Notes: generated by a model not told the origin, from the sequence alone. A stretch of DNA of 47,721 nt from Gnetum montanum (GCA_015680685.1 MNCI01014449.1:411666-459386); one strand, 5' to 3'; counted from the first letter of the stretch, positions 1 to 10,158 are shown. Translations and numbers: made by a program.

Positions 1-170
1 AAATGAGGGGAGTGCCGCCTCTTATTTATAGATTTGGCGGCGGACCGCGATATCGCGTACGCGATATCGCAGGGAATGACGTGATATCGCGTATGTGATA
101 TCGCAGGGGATGCAATATCGTGGCGGATGTGATATCGCGTATGTGATATCGCGGCTTGTGCAATTCGCGT
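1..170 (-). promoter_or_regulatory. Reversed LTR promoter fragment (U3 end) with a GATATC array
   Basis: Read on the minus strand this is the promoter end of a gypsy LTR: an array of GATATC words, then a TATAAATA box (23-30). GATATC occurs at 49, 63, 83, 97, 131 and 145, with a variant AATATC near 115. Positions 47-70 form a perfect 24-bp palindrome (half-site GCGATATCGCGT). The same arrangement (GATATC cluster, 50-100 bp, TATAAATA) recurs in the LTRs of B, C and D. The transcribed part would lie left of the window. At about 171 it abuts the integrase of element A, so it is probably the edge of a minus-strand element that truncated A. Confidence 0.6.
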
Positions 171-941
171 CTCATCAACAACGAAACCCATTTTATAGGT
201 ATTACCTTTCCTAAGCTTATCCAATGCTTGGGGGTTAAACATAAACTAATAATGCCCTACCACCCCCAAGCTAATGGTTAAGTAGAAGTTACTAGCAGGG
301 AGATCACAAAGGTCCTAACAAGAACTATTAGCAAATATAAGATATACTAGAGCACAAAAATCAACGATGCCCTCTGGTCCTACCACTCAACATGGAAACT
401 CCCTATAGGTTACTCTTCTTATGAGTTGGTGTATGAAAAATTATCAACTCTACCTATCCAATTTGAGCTCTGTACCCTTTCAATAGCCTATGACGTGGAC
501 CTTGACCTTAGCCTAGCACAAAAAGAAAGATTAATCAACCTAAATGTGCTAGATAAAAATTGATTGGTAGCCCTGTCCTTGAATGAAGTGCACAAGGCAT
601 TCAATAAACAATGCCATGATCTTAGGATAAGAAAAGTGAAATTTCAACCTGGAGACAAGGTCCTCTACTAGAACCCCACACATTTACCTCAACAAACTAA
701 GTTCCAAATGCTGTGGGAGGGGCCTTATATTATCTATGAAACCTTTTCTTTTGGGGCCATGTTGATTTACAAACTTAAGAGCTTGAACAAAAAGTATATG
801 GTGAACACACAACAAGTCAAACCTTTCCATGAGCCCAAGTAAGCCAGTGGAAGCAACACCTTAACAGATGGACCAAATTTCCCAATCTTTCAAATCTTCT
901 CTTTTCAAATTAGTCATGGGTAAGATGGTCATTCGTGCTAA
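171..941 (+). pseudogene. Element A: integrase C-terminal part of gypsy pol (decayed)
   Basis: Translation gives the end of the integrase core and its C-terminal domain: NNETHFIG (the catalytic DNG/S motif of relatives, Asp now Asn), a YHPQANG motif with the third catalytic Glu kept, then DALWSYHSTWKLPIGYSSYELVY, and near 650-800 the GDKVLY...LPQQTKFQMLWEGPYII segment. At least four in-frame stops (for example 284-286, 347-349, 560-562, 667-669) break it. Several sit where relatives have Trp or Gln, as expected from C-to-T/G-to-A change. The reading ends at TAA 939-941 after DGHSC, the same tail and stop as in C and E. The N-terminal part of pol is missing because the element is cut at about 171. 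Confidence 0.85.
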
Positions 942-2387
942 TCATTTAAAGTCGCTCCTTAGTTTTTACTAATTTTTTTTGTTTTATACCTTTTTTGTTT
1001 TACACTTTGTTATTTTTCCAATTTTTTTACAACATTGTTAGTATGTTTTATTTTTCTTGAATATTTTATAATTTCTTTTATATTTTCCCTTATTTTGGTG
1101 TGAATTTTATTTTTTCTAATAAAATTGCTTTATTGCCAATAGGACATAATGATGTTGTAACTGTTTGCTAATGGTGGGTTGTACTTAACATTTTTAATTA
1201 CTATTGTCTAGTTTCTATTTTTAAATTTTGATGACTAATAACTAAGATAACATTTCTTTTTCATGAAACAAGTAGTGAGTTCACATCATCCATCCATCCA
1301 AAAACTCTATGGTTTTCCTTGTTTTGGAAACATATGATCCCTTTCTTTAATGAAACCTCAACAAACTTGTGGCCTTAGTAGTTTCCAAACTTGGAAAGGA
1401 TTTAAAGGTCTGCAAAGGATGTGACTTCAAGGGGATTCAAAGCTCTATGTACCTTCTATCACCTTAAGTACAAGTGTGTTTTTTATGGATCTCTTAATGT
1501 TCTGTGTCAACCAAGAACAAGAAGTTAAATAAGTCTTTACATGGTGTGGTTCCCGTTGAAAAAAATAAAACAAACATGATGGAAATTCAAAGCATACCCC
1601 TTTGACAAAATAAACAAGCTACAAACACTGGTTATGAGACTAGAAAGATATGCTACCAATGCCTAAAGATTCTCTCTAACTAAGGCCCTTTCTCACTTCC
1701 TACTTCTCTTTTCTTCTCAAATAAGGAATGATGTTTGATCTATGGGATAATTCTTATGTCTGAAGGGGATGGATTGGTCTTAGAGTGGTGATGCGAAGTC
1801 ACTAAATGTGGTTGGCTTTTGTCTAAACTAAGGATGGAATCTATTAGGTTATTTAACTATGACTCTCATAAGGGACTTCATGTGACTAGGACCGAGAACT
1901 CCATTCCACTCTCTCTATTATCCATTAATGCTTCCATAACTTATCTTGCTGCTGGTTGTCCATGTTTTTACCCAATGTCTTAGTTTGATGTTTTGAAATT
2001 CCTAAATAGATTATCTGAGTTTGGTTCTTAACTTTTTGTACTCATTCATCAACTATGGGATCCTCGGACTTCTTAGTTGTGGCTATGTAAGGACAAAAAG
2101 GGCATGTGCTGCTGTGGAGAGGACCCACTTGCATATCTCATGGTTTGGTTAGTTAAGTTTCTTACCCTTAGATGTTGCCGCAATCAAATCTTTTTTGTGC
2201 TTCTTAAGGTATTTTTCTTTATAAAATCTCATTCTCCAATCATTTCTAAATTTTTAGAACTTCAAGAGCCTCTTATAATATTGTCATCATGTTCATGGCT
2301 TTTTGGGCTTCCATTTGATCCTCATTTCACACAAAAACTTCTTATTTTTTATTACTTTTGACAAAGTCAATGGTGGTCAATAGTCCT
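942..2387 (+). other. Element A: long non-coding 3' region after pol
   Basis: There is no credible ORF here. The region starts with a T-rich stretch (960-1140) and then has blocks conserved in C (21800-23070, reversed), B (33780-35000, reversed) and E (46565-47721): near 1310 (TTCCTTGTTTTGGAAA), 1645-1690 (a block ending CTAACTAAGGCCCTTTCTC) and 2120-2139 (GGACCCACTTGCATATC). Conservation in four separately decaying copies suggests an RNA or DNA function in the element's life cycle. That function is inferred. Confidence 0.7.
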
Positions 2388-2440
2388 GTTGACTAGGCCT
2401 CATCGACGTAGCCCAAAAATTCTATAAATACCACCTAACA
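2388..2440 (+). promoter_or_regulatory. Element A: internal promoter for the extra ORF
   Basis: A consensus TATA box (TATAAATA, 2423-2430) lies about 450 bp before the extra ORF. Just upstream at 2388-2414 is a motif beginning GTTGACTAGGCCTCATCGAC and ending GTAGCCC. The LTR of the same element carries close copies at 5958-5985 and 6006-6031 (GTTGACGTGGCCCCATCGAC...), again upstream of its TATA. The words contain the TTGAC core of W-boxes and an ACGT core of bZIP sites. A possible 5' splice site (CAGAG|GTAAGC) lies in the leader at 2560/2561. Promoter activity is inferred. Confidence 0.5.
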
Positions 2441-2883
2441 CTTGGAAACTTTTGTCATTTACTTCAAAATGGGAGGAAAGTTTTTACAATTTTTTAGAAC
2501 CCATAGCTTTCACATTGTTTGTTCAAATCACTCCATTCTTTGATCTTGTAGCTATCAGAGGTAAGCTCTTAGTCATGGGGGCCACAAACCTTAATGTTTT
2601 TGACAAAAATTTTTCTAGCTCCCCTAAAGGGTTAATGAATAAAATAATACTAAACTATTAATTTTTGAGAGTTTAACCATTTCAACAAACTTCCGTAAAC
2701 CTAAAATTATTTATTAATATTAAAATAAGAATTAAATAATAATTGAAATGATCAAATCAGCCCTGATCACAACTTAGCCAGGTGTAAGTTTTCCAAAGAG
2801 ATAAGGTATCCCAATTATTTCAAGTTACACATTAAATGCTAACCCTTGGTCATGTTGTTATCATAGATAACACCAAGACCAAA

Positions 2884-5704
2884 ATGGTCATAGGAAGGGG
2901 GACCATCTCAACAAAAGGACAAAAAACCTAGAGCTGGAAGGGAACAATAGGAACAAGCTTAGGAGCAAGCAGTAGAAACTCATGCAATGGGATCTCTTCC
3001 AGAGGAGCCCAAAGTGGAATCTATCTGACAAATTTCTGAAGAAGCAGCTACAATAGAACAATTTCAAAGAGGATAGGCACCAAGGCATGTACCAAGACTT
3101 AAGGTCACATTGACACAAGCCTACCTTGATATGATCAAGCCTTATGATGTCCAATGCTTGGTTCTCCAAGAACTAAACTTTGGGCCATTCTTAGAACATG
3201 CTCCACTAGAAGTCAAGACATAGTTGCAAAACTCTCCCATGTGGCCAATCATCATTTCTAGTGAAAAGTGGTAAATGATGGAACAACTGAAAGATAAAAG
3301 CCACCATGAGAATCAAGGACATTCAGGTGTCCTACTTGGCAAAAGCTATTGCACAGGCTCTTGGTGTGCTTGATTCTAGGATCCATATGGTAGAGATCTC
3401 CATGTAAGTAGACCTAGCGGCAAAAAGGGAGTGGACCTAATAGTGTTATGGGGTTGATTACAAGGAGTTTGGCACACTCACATCGGCAAAGCGCATATAC
3501 TTCAAGATAGCGGCTTATTATCTCAATTTGACATTAAGGCCCAGCAAGGTGACTGCTTTCTCTGCCCATGCATGTGCTGCTTTAAGCAGAAAATTCCTTG
3601 TAAACCTTTAATAGCTAATATATTTGGAGATGGAAAAGTGCTTCAAGAAAAATGAACATGGAAGGAAAACCTTGCCCTTTCCCTAGCTTATCAAAAAACT
3701 TTGTAAAAGGGCAAGGATAGTCCGTTATGAAAATGACACAATTAGACATACTTCCATTACCTTTTGATCTGAAATGATGAAAGATAAGACCTCTGCTATT
3801 TTTCAAGAAGAGGAGCAACAACTACCACCTCCACCACCCACACAAGAAACAATGCTAGAGGCCCGTGTTGCCATTGAACACCTACGCAAAATCTTAGACC
3901 AACTCTTGCGTGAGCATGAGCAATAAGCAAGAACAAGTGGTGGGGATCTATTTGTGTATTGTCTTGCAATGAGTCACCTCAACAAAGTGTCTTGAATAAT
4001 CAGTTAGATGGAGGGATATGGGAGTAATATTCTTAGCCTAAAGAATGCAGCTACCTGCAAGGTCAAATCTTAGTGCCCGAGAGGTAATGGTGTTTCTCTT
4101 GCAATAACAGTAATTCCTAGAAATCTCTAGGAATGCCACTACCTTTTTGGTGCACTTGGAGGAGGGTGAGGGAGCAACTATCTTGGTGATGCAGCACCAA
4201 GGGCAGGAGACTGTAGCAGAAGTGGTTACTAATCAAATCATCAAAGTATTGAATGCACCTGCAGCATTTGTACCAGACATTTTTGCACTTAGGGATGTGC
4301 AAATGTTCATAGGAGTTGTTAGCAATCAATTGAGTGCATCCTAGCACAAGGAGTTGCTAGATAGACTAGTAAGAACCGGGTAACCAATTCTAGATATGTT
4401 TGATTCTTTGAATAACATCACCACAACCCAATTGAAGCTACTTAAAGAAAAGGGTAAATGCATCATTTTGGAAGGGCAACTCAAAATGCCTCAAGCGCAA
4501 AACCAATGCTTGCTCATGGAGGTTGCCAAATTAAGAGCCCACATTGCTGATCCTACACTTCTCAACCCTACACTGATAAGAGATGAAGCTTTTTAACAAC
4601 TTCAAGATAGACTTAACTAGGTTAAGGCAGGGATTGTAACAACCATCTTTGATCAGTCCATGGCTGAGGCCAAAACAAATTTAGTTCAAAAGGACTTAGT
4701 CCAAACATTCCTAGAGAATCAGATGCTGACCACAGAGAATCGTCACCTGCAAAGTGTTGATGTCCAAAAATAGCAAATGTAAGAATTCATTCATCAACAG
4801 TAGGAGTAGTTAGCTAGGGTAAACACTAAGTTTAGGAGATTGATAGTAAAAAATAGAAATCTCTCTATGGAGGAAGTCTGCGCCTTACAATAAAAATCTA
4901 CAATTGAGATTGTCGCCTAGAAGAATGAGGCTCTTAAATTTGAGAGTCAAGAATCACTCTACAGATTAGGTTGGCCTATAGAAAGAAGTTAATGAAAAAC
5001 ACATCCAAATGGCTAAGGCAAAAGTTAATGGGACCCTCTAGCAAGAGAAAGAGGTGTGGTAACCTAGCATTGATGGGATAGATGCCTACAACAGAGCGGA
5101 GATGCACATGAAGGAGTTTTATATTGGAGAAATGATAGAATACATGGAGCTTGCTAATCTTTGATATGCAAACCTAGTAATTCTAACTACCAAACAGTTG
5201 TGCTCAAAGTTAGAGAAGTAGGTGGCCAGCTCATATTTACTATACGAGGTAAAGTTTAAGCATCATAAGGAAACTAAGCAAAAGCTTGAAACTACAAATG
5301 CTAAACTTTGAGTTCTCAGGGCAAAATTCACTAATTAAAGATCAATTGCTGAGAACTTAGCCAGAAGAATGAATGATTACCATGAACTATAGAATGTAAT
5401 CAAGGTGTTCGACATCGAATGCAAACAATTTGCTGCTTAGTTCGTTAATGTTAAGGAGTTGTTCCCAACAATGTCCTATCCTTGGGATGTGCCCATTCCA
5501 GTCCACATTGGCGAAGCCATGTGAACCATGCATGATTTCAAGAGTAAGGAGGAGAAGATAAAAGCATTGTTGGATGTTTTCTGTCTTCCATTGGAAGTTG
5601 CAGCTATAGAAGGACAACCATAACAGCCTCAACCGCCACATGTGCCTGAAGTAAGATAAGGTCCTTCAGAACCTTGAGAGTCTCCACCGCCTAGGACTGT
5701 TTAA
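2884..5704 (+). pseudogene. Element A: extra ORF after pol (transposon-protein-like domain plus coiled coil)
   Basis: This is a decayed reading frame of roughly 900 codons, recognised by alignment with the copy in element B. Both start at an equivalent ATG (2884 here) and end after PPRT followed by TAA (5702-5704 here). The N-terminal third has TLPFP then LIKKLCKRARI (about 3660-3720), resembling the 'putative plant transposon protein' domain found in the ORF downstream of pol in Athila-like elements. From about 4147 to 5440 the protein is Lys/Glu/Leu-rich and looks like a coiled coil (for example QLKLLKEKGKCIILEGQLK). A Pro/Gln-rich tail follows. I see no signal peptide or clear membrane segment, so it does not look like a classical envelope. 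Many stops and frameshifts make this copy non-functional. Confidence 0.65.
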
Positions 5705-5935
5705 TCTTCTTCATCATCTTCATGCCATCAAAGGGGGTTGTGTTTGTCAAATTTGTCCTAGTATTCAATTTTGTAGTTTTGAACACCAATTTTTTTTATA
5801 ATGATTGTATATTCATACACTTGGGCACTTAGTATTTGTTTGTGTTTGTCTTATGTCTGTCGTGAGTCAATAACTCCATACCTTCCCATATTTGTAAAGA
5901 ACTTGAGGACAAGTTTTCATTCAATAGTGGAGGTA
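5705..5935 (+). other. Element A: 3' end of the extra-ORF unit and purine tract
   Basis: This is untranslated sequence between the extra ORF and the 3' LTR. The last 50 bases (TTTGTAAAGAACTTGAGG...TTTTCATTCAATAGTGGAGGTA) match the sequence next to the 3' LTR in element C (21132-21200, reversed). The short purine stretch GTGGAGG just before the LTR probably served as the plus-strand primer site. Confidence 0.6.
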
Positions 5936-6762
5936 TGATGAATCATAAATTGGGTGTGTTGACTGGGCTTCATTGACTAGGCCCCATTGATGCATGATTT
6001 GATGCGTTGACGTGGCCCCATCGACGTGGTGTTTGTTTTTGCCGATAAATACATGCTCACCTATCGTGTTTATGACATATTTTGTCATAGTTGTAGTAGA
6101 GCTCTTACAATTTTATCATTTGAAAATTAGAATATTTTTCTAAGTGCCCGCAGTAGGAGTCAAGAGTGTACAAATCTTTAGTCGAGCACTAACAAAGATG
6201 AGCTTTTTGATAAACCTTGCAGCACTTTGAAATAGATCAATTATTTATTGTATGCATTTAATGTTTTATGTAATTTCCTTTAATGCTTTAAGTAATTAAG
6301 CTAGATTAAATAGTGATTAATTAAGCACATAAGTACGACCACTTCGAGCATACACTTTGTGCTTGGTAATCCCAGTAACGTTTAACATTTGGTAACCTAG
6401 TAGCATTAAACATGTTTAGGATGTATGGCATGTGGGAATGGATGCTTATATTAAGATTAGTTAGGTGTAGCTAGTTATATTAAATTAGTAATTGAATTAT
6501 CTTATTTTATTCATTATTCTTTATCCTTAGGTGACTTAAAACATAAAAAGTAAAAATGATAAAAATCATATGCCTTAGTTGCACTTAAACATACCTTTGC
6601 ATTTCACAAGTGTAATTGGGAAGACAACAATCCTAGTGGTTAGTGTTACTTCCTAGAGACCTATGTGCTTAGAAGGCTATAAGTCCATGGAATTCGATTG
6701 GATAGTGCATAAATGCTTGGTGATTTGTATGGTTGGGTGTAGGGGGTACTCACTACTCATCA
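5936..6762 (+). mobile_element. Element A: 3' LTR (827 bp)
   Basis: It begins TGATGAATC and ends CTACTCATCA, the same inverted TGATGA/TCATCA ends as the other LTRs here. U3 carries motif copies at 5958-5985 and 6006-6031 and a TATA-like GATAAATA at 6044. U5 has two copies of a CTTGGTAATCCCAGTAAC-type repeat (6362-6379 and 6388-6405) and the conserved AAAAATGATAAAAATCATATG block (6553-6572). What follows (ATGTTCCTTATCC...) is not a good primer-binding site, consistent with a 3' LTR. No TSD can be checked because the 5' end is lost. Confidence 0.8.
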
Positions 6763-7186
6763 ATGTTCCTTATCCAAAAGTGCGATGATAATTGCATTTT
6801 TCATTAAATTTGTTATGAATAAAATCATTCTCTGTAATAATCTCATATGAAACTTTCAAATTAAAAGAAAAAACATATCTTTCATCCTTCCAAAAAATAT
6901 TTGGAAAAACCTCATGCAAATTGTTGTCCACTATAAGCAAATTCTCAAGATTAGAAATAAATTTCTGCATAATTCTCTAATGGATCTAATGTTTCTAAAG
7001 TGGATCTAATTTTCATGAGAAAATTTAATCTCTCTAGAATTCCCCTAGGGGGGATCATAAATTACTTCCAACTTCAATCAATGCTAAAATTTTGGCTTCT
7101 ATTATCGATGTAAAAATTTATATTAATTTTGATAATGTAGATTTGCAAGATGATCAATAAAAATTTGTGATGCCTTCTTCTAGTGA
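6763..7186. other. AT-rich spacer, nothing recognised
   Basis: This is AT-rich DNA between LTR A and the LINE relic. A 66-codon minus-strand ORF (6770-6970) begins MQKFISNLENLLIVDNN; I do not recognise it and it may be chance. An imperfect palindrome AATTCCCCTAGGGGGGAT lies near 7040. Confidence 0.4.
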
Positions 7187-7825
7187 TGTTGATGCAACCG
7201 ACATAGATGATTTCATTCTTCTTGATGATGCATATGAGTTACTAGTAGCTAATTTTATATCACAATATGTGTTCATTCAAATTTTGGGTTACCTACATTG
7301 TAATTGAAGTTTATCTTCATAATTAAATGATGTGATGTAAAAACACTAAATTCAAGTCATTTATGCTAGGAATTATTTTCATTTTTTTCTACTTGTTGAG
7401 CTAGGTAATGTTTCAATGGTGCAATATAGAATTTTTTATACATAATAATGTAATATTAATCATATGTAAGAGTCCAAATTTTGATGTCTTGTATAAAGAA
7501 TATTCTAAAGTTTCATGTTTTATGGAGCTATTTAATCTTTTTGTGATTTTTTTTCATAAAGTTAAGCAAAAAATTATTAGTATTTTTAGACCCATTAAGC
7601 ATATATAGAATTTGTTTCACACCATTTGGTTTTTGTAGATGTTTTTATTTTTGTTAAAACTAATTTTCTTAACTATAAAAAAGAATACTACTTCAAGCAA
7701 ACAAAAATACTTACATTCAACCAATTACATATTATAATCTTCACAATTATTATAATTTTTGTCATTGTGAAAAACATTCGTTTAATGTGTATCATTTTTT
7801 ATTCAGTAAATCAATTCTAAGATTT
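7187..7825 (+). pseudogene. Relic of a LINE ORF1 protein
   Basis: This heavily decayed, AT-rich fragment aligns with ORF1 of the LINE that begins 180 bp downstream. The relic has YVFIQILGYL at about 7266 where the LINE has YVFVQILGYL, and FLLVELGNVSMV where it has FLLVEFINSEMV. Further matches are VSCFMELFNLFVIFFHKV against VPCFVELPNLPLIFERV, and a zinc-knuckle block TYYNLHNYYNFCHCEKHS against VYYNLPNSCHYHHQEAHM. Frameshifts and many stops are present. No EN or RT remains. It is an older, separate insertion of a related LINE. Confidence 0.65.
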
Positions 7826-7986
7826 CATTAATTTAAGAAAATAATGGCTTAACTAAATAATAAATATATATTATAAATTAATAATTAAAATGATTCATAC
7901 TTACTTATATATTATACATATTTGATAATGCATATTTTATTCTTCCAATTCTAACCTAATACTTTAAATGATGGGTCTTATTAGTC

Positions 7987-8002
7987 AAAATAGAGAGAAA
8001 GT
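7987..8002. repeat. LINE target-site duplication, left copy
   Basis: AAAATAGAGAGAAAGT here is identical to 13337-13352 and brackets the LINE. A 16-bp perfect duplication starting with AAAA is typical of target-primed reverse transcription by L1-type elements. Confidence 0.9.
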
Positions 8003-8216
8003 TGGACAATTTAGGGAAGAGCAGATATAGTTTAGTTTGGCCCGCTTCAACTCTAATCTTTATTATTAACTCTGGTGGTAGTAGCACTGCACTGGAGCTG
8101 CAACGCGCAAAAGAAGCCTTAACTGTTGTTGCTGCTTCTTCTTCTTCTTCGTTGGCACTACCGTCAGCGTTTATCCAACGGATCGCCCAACAGGAGCGAG
8201 GAACAGAGATTGGATT

Positions 8217-8322
8217 GGATCAGATCAGGGCACCCTAGCAGATCTTGGGAAGATCTCGCTGCCTGTGAGATCGGATCGGATCAAGGCACCTTTGCAGATC
8301 TCAGGCAGATCTTGCTGCCTGT
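8217..8322 (+). repeat. Tandem repeat in the LINE 5' UTR
   Basis: Two 50-bp units (8217-8266 and 8273-8322) share the order GGATC.GATCA, GGCACC, GCAGATCT, AGATCT and GCTGCCTGT. Promoter monomers of this kind occur in the 5' UTRs of other LINEs. A promoter role here is inferred. Confidence 0.65.
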
Positions 8323-8386
8323 TCTGTTTTGTGATCATGGAAGAGAAGGCTCTCTGACCTATTTTAGATCAGCTCCTTTGGTTGCC

Positions 8387-9436
8387 ATGTCACCAGATGG
8401 TGGCTCCACTTCTTTCGAGCCATTCTACGAGCTTCCTGATGATTTGTTTGAATCTATCACCCACGACATTTCTAGCAGGTATGTCTTTGTGCAAATTTTA
8501 GGCTACCTGGCCCACTCTTCTAGCTTTTTGCATCATGTCAACTCTGTTTGGAAAGATCGTGGTTTGATAGCTTCACATGTTCGATATTTATCTAATGCTT
8601 TTCTACTTGTTGAGTTTATTAACTCAGAGATGGTCTCTGAAGCTCTTAGCATTAGTGTCTTTCACCATCGTCATGCTTTATTGATTATTCACAAGTGGAC
8701 TCCTTCTCTCAACCCAACTTCTCCTGAATTTCGGAAAGTCCCTTGTTTTGTAGAGTTACCGAATCTCCCCTTGATTTTCGAAAGAGTTGAAAGGGATATT
8801 GTGTTTCGCCTTGGATTAATCAAACACACTGAATCCTTAGGTACACCTAGTGGCCTTCGCAGGACTCGATATATGATTGAAGTGGACTTAGACTCTCTTA
8901 AATGATAACTTATTTTGCGTGCAGGTGGTATTAACTATATGCAAAAGGTGGTCTATTACAACCTTCCCAACTCTTGTCACTACCACCACCAAGAGGCTCA
9001 TATGTTTGTCTCATGTCCCTTTATGTTACAAAAGAAGGCAGCTCAAGCACGATCACAACAATCCTCCCCTACTGATCCTAAGGTTTCCTCTATTAGCAAC
9101 AAGGCTCCTCCTACACCTAGGTCTCAAAGTAAGGTTACCAAAAAGCCACCTCCTTATGCTTCTTCTTTAGCTAAGGGAAAACACCCATACGTTTTTACGG
9201 CTTCTAACAACCCTCCTATTGATGATGACGAATTTCAAACAGTTCCCCTCAGTAGGAAACGTCAGGGTATGCCTTTTGCCAACGACGTTACACTTCAGTC
9301 CAACCAATCCACTCAAACTCTCTTACTCACCCACAATCCCTTTACTGCCATCGATCACAACCAAGAAATGATTTCTTTAGACATTGTTAACTCTGCAACT
9401 AGGGTGGGGACCTCCTCCCCCTTCTCTGGATGTTAG
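8387..9436 (+). pseudogene. LINE ORF1 (gag-like, zinc knuckle)
   Basis: The likely start is ATG 8387 (MSPDGGSTSFEPFYELPDDL); an upstream in-frame ATG at 8126 lies in repetitive 5' UTR. An N-terminal DUF4283-like RNA-binding region (YVFVQILGYLAHSSSFLHHV ... ELPNLPLIFERVERDIVF) is followed, about 180 codons in, by two adjacent stops (TGA TAA, 8903-8908). The same frame continues with a zinc knuckle, C-X2-H-X4-H-X4-C within NSCHYHHQEAHMFVSC, where relatives have CCHC. A Ser/Pro/Lys-rich basic tail follows. The stop TAG (9434-9436) overlaps the ORF2 start (ATGTTAG). Confidence 0.8.
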
Positions 9437-10158
9437 TCTATTCTTGGAATGTTCGGGGGCTCTCCAATCACCTCCGAACACGGGTGGTCGGTGCCTTTAT
9501 TCGCTCTCGATCTTTGCTTCCTGACTTCCTTCTCTTGCAAGAGGTTAAAATTTCTACTCTGGATGCAATTATTGCAGGCAATAGCATCCTACCTGACTCT
9601 ATTGTCTTTTCCACAAATCATATTACTGGTCAAGGTGGTGCAGTCCTTATTATCAATAAATCCTGGTCTAACAAAATTCTCTCTCATGGTAGTCACACCT
9701 CTTTTCTTTGGGCTACTCTTCAAGGCGCTTCTGACCCTTTCGGCATTTGTAATATTTATGCTCCCACTACTCCTACCACTAGGGCCAATGTTTGGCAATC
9801 TCTCCTTCACAGTCTACCTAACATTCCTTGGCTCTTTGGAGGTGATTTTAATATGATCAAACATCCTTATGATAAAGTTGTTGGAGCCTCTTCTCAACTT
9901 ACCAGCCTCGAGCTTTCTAGTTGGAGCGATGTTAAGGAGCACTTTTATCTCTCTGATGCTGCCAGCTCTAACGTGAATCGTGAAGGTTGGTTTACTTGGT
10001 CCAACCTTAGGATTGGTGCTGATTGCATTTGTGAGCGACTTGATCGATTTTATTTCTCTAGTTATTCCTCATGGTTTTGTGATGGTCATGTTAAGGTCCA
10101 CCTTGATGCTACCCTCTTAGACCACTTTCCAATTTCTCACTTTGACCTTTGGTTCTAA
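9430..10158 (+). other. ORF2 endonuclease domain
   Basis: This is an open 242-codon segment with the hallmarks of the exonuclease-endonuclease-phosphatase fold: NVRGLS near the start, the metal-binding Glu in LLQEVK, GGDFN at about residue 138, and a terminal LDHFPISHFD with the Asp-His pair. All recognisable catalytic motifs are intact. Confidence 0.85.

Noticed and set aside
47-150. Candidate CRISPR-like or satellite array
   Set aside because: The repeats are short palindromic GATATC words with irregular spacing, next to a TATA box, as in the other LTR promoters. There are no regular spacers.
2452-2661. 69-codon plus-strand ORF in the leader of the A extra ORF
   Set aside because: It has no counterpart in the leader of B, so it is probably chance.
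6770-6970. 66-codon minus-strand ORF (MQKFISNLEN...)
   Set aside because: It is AT-rich and short with no family resemblance I can defend. It is reported only as spacer content.
9589-9810. Minus-strand ORF inside the LINE endonuclease
   Set aside because: It is a shadow of the real plus-strand endonuclease frame.
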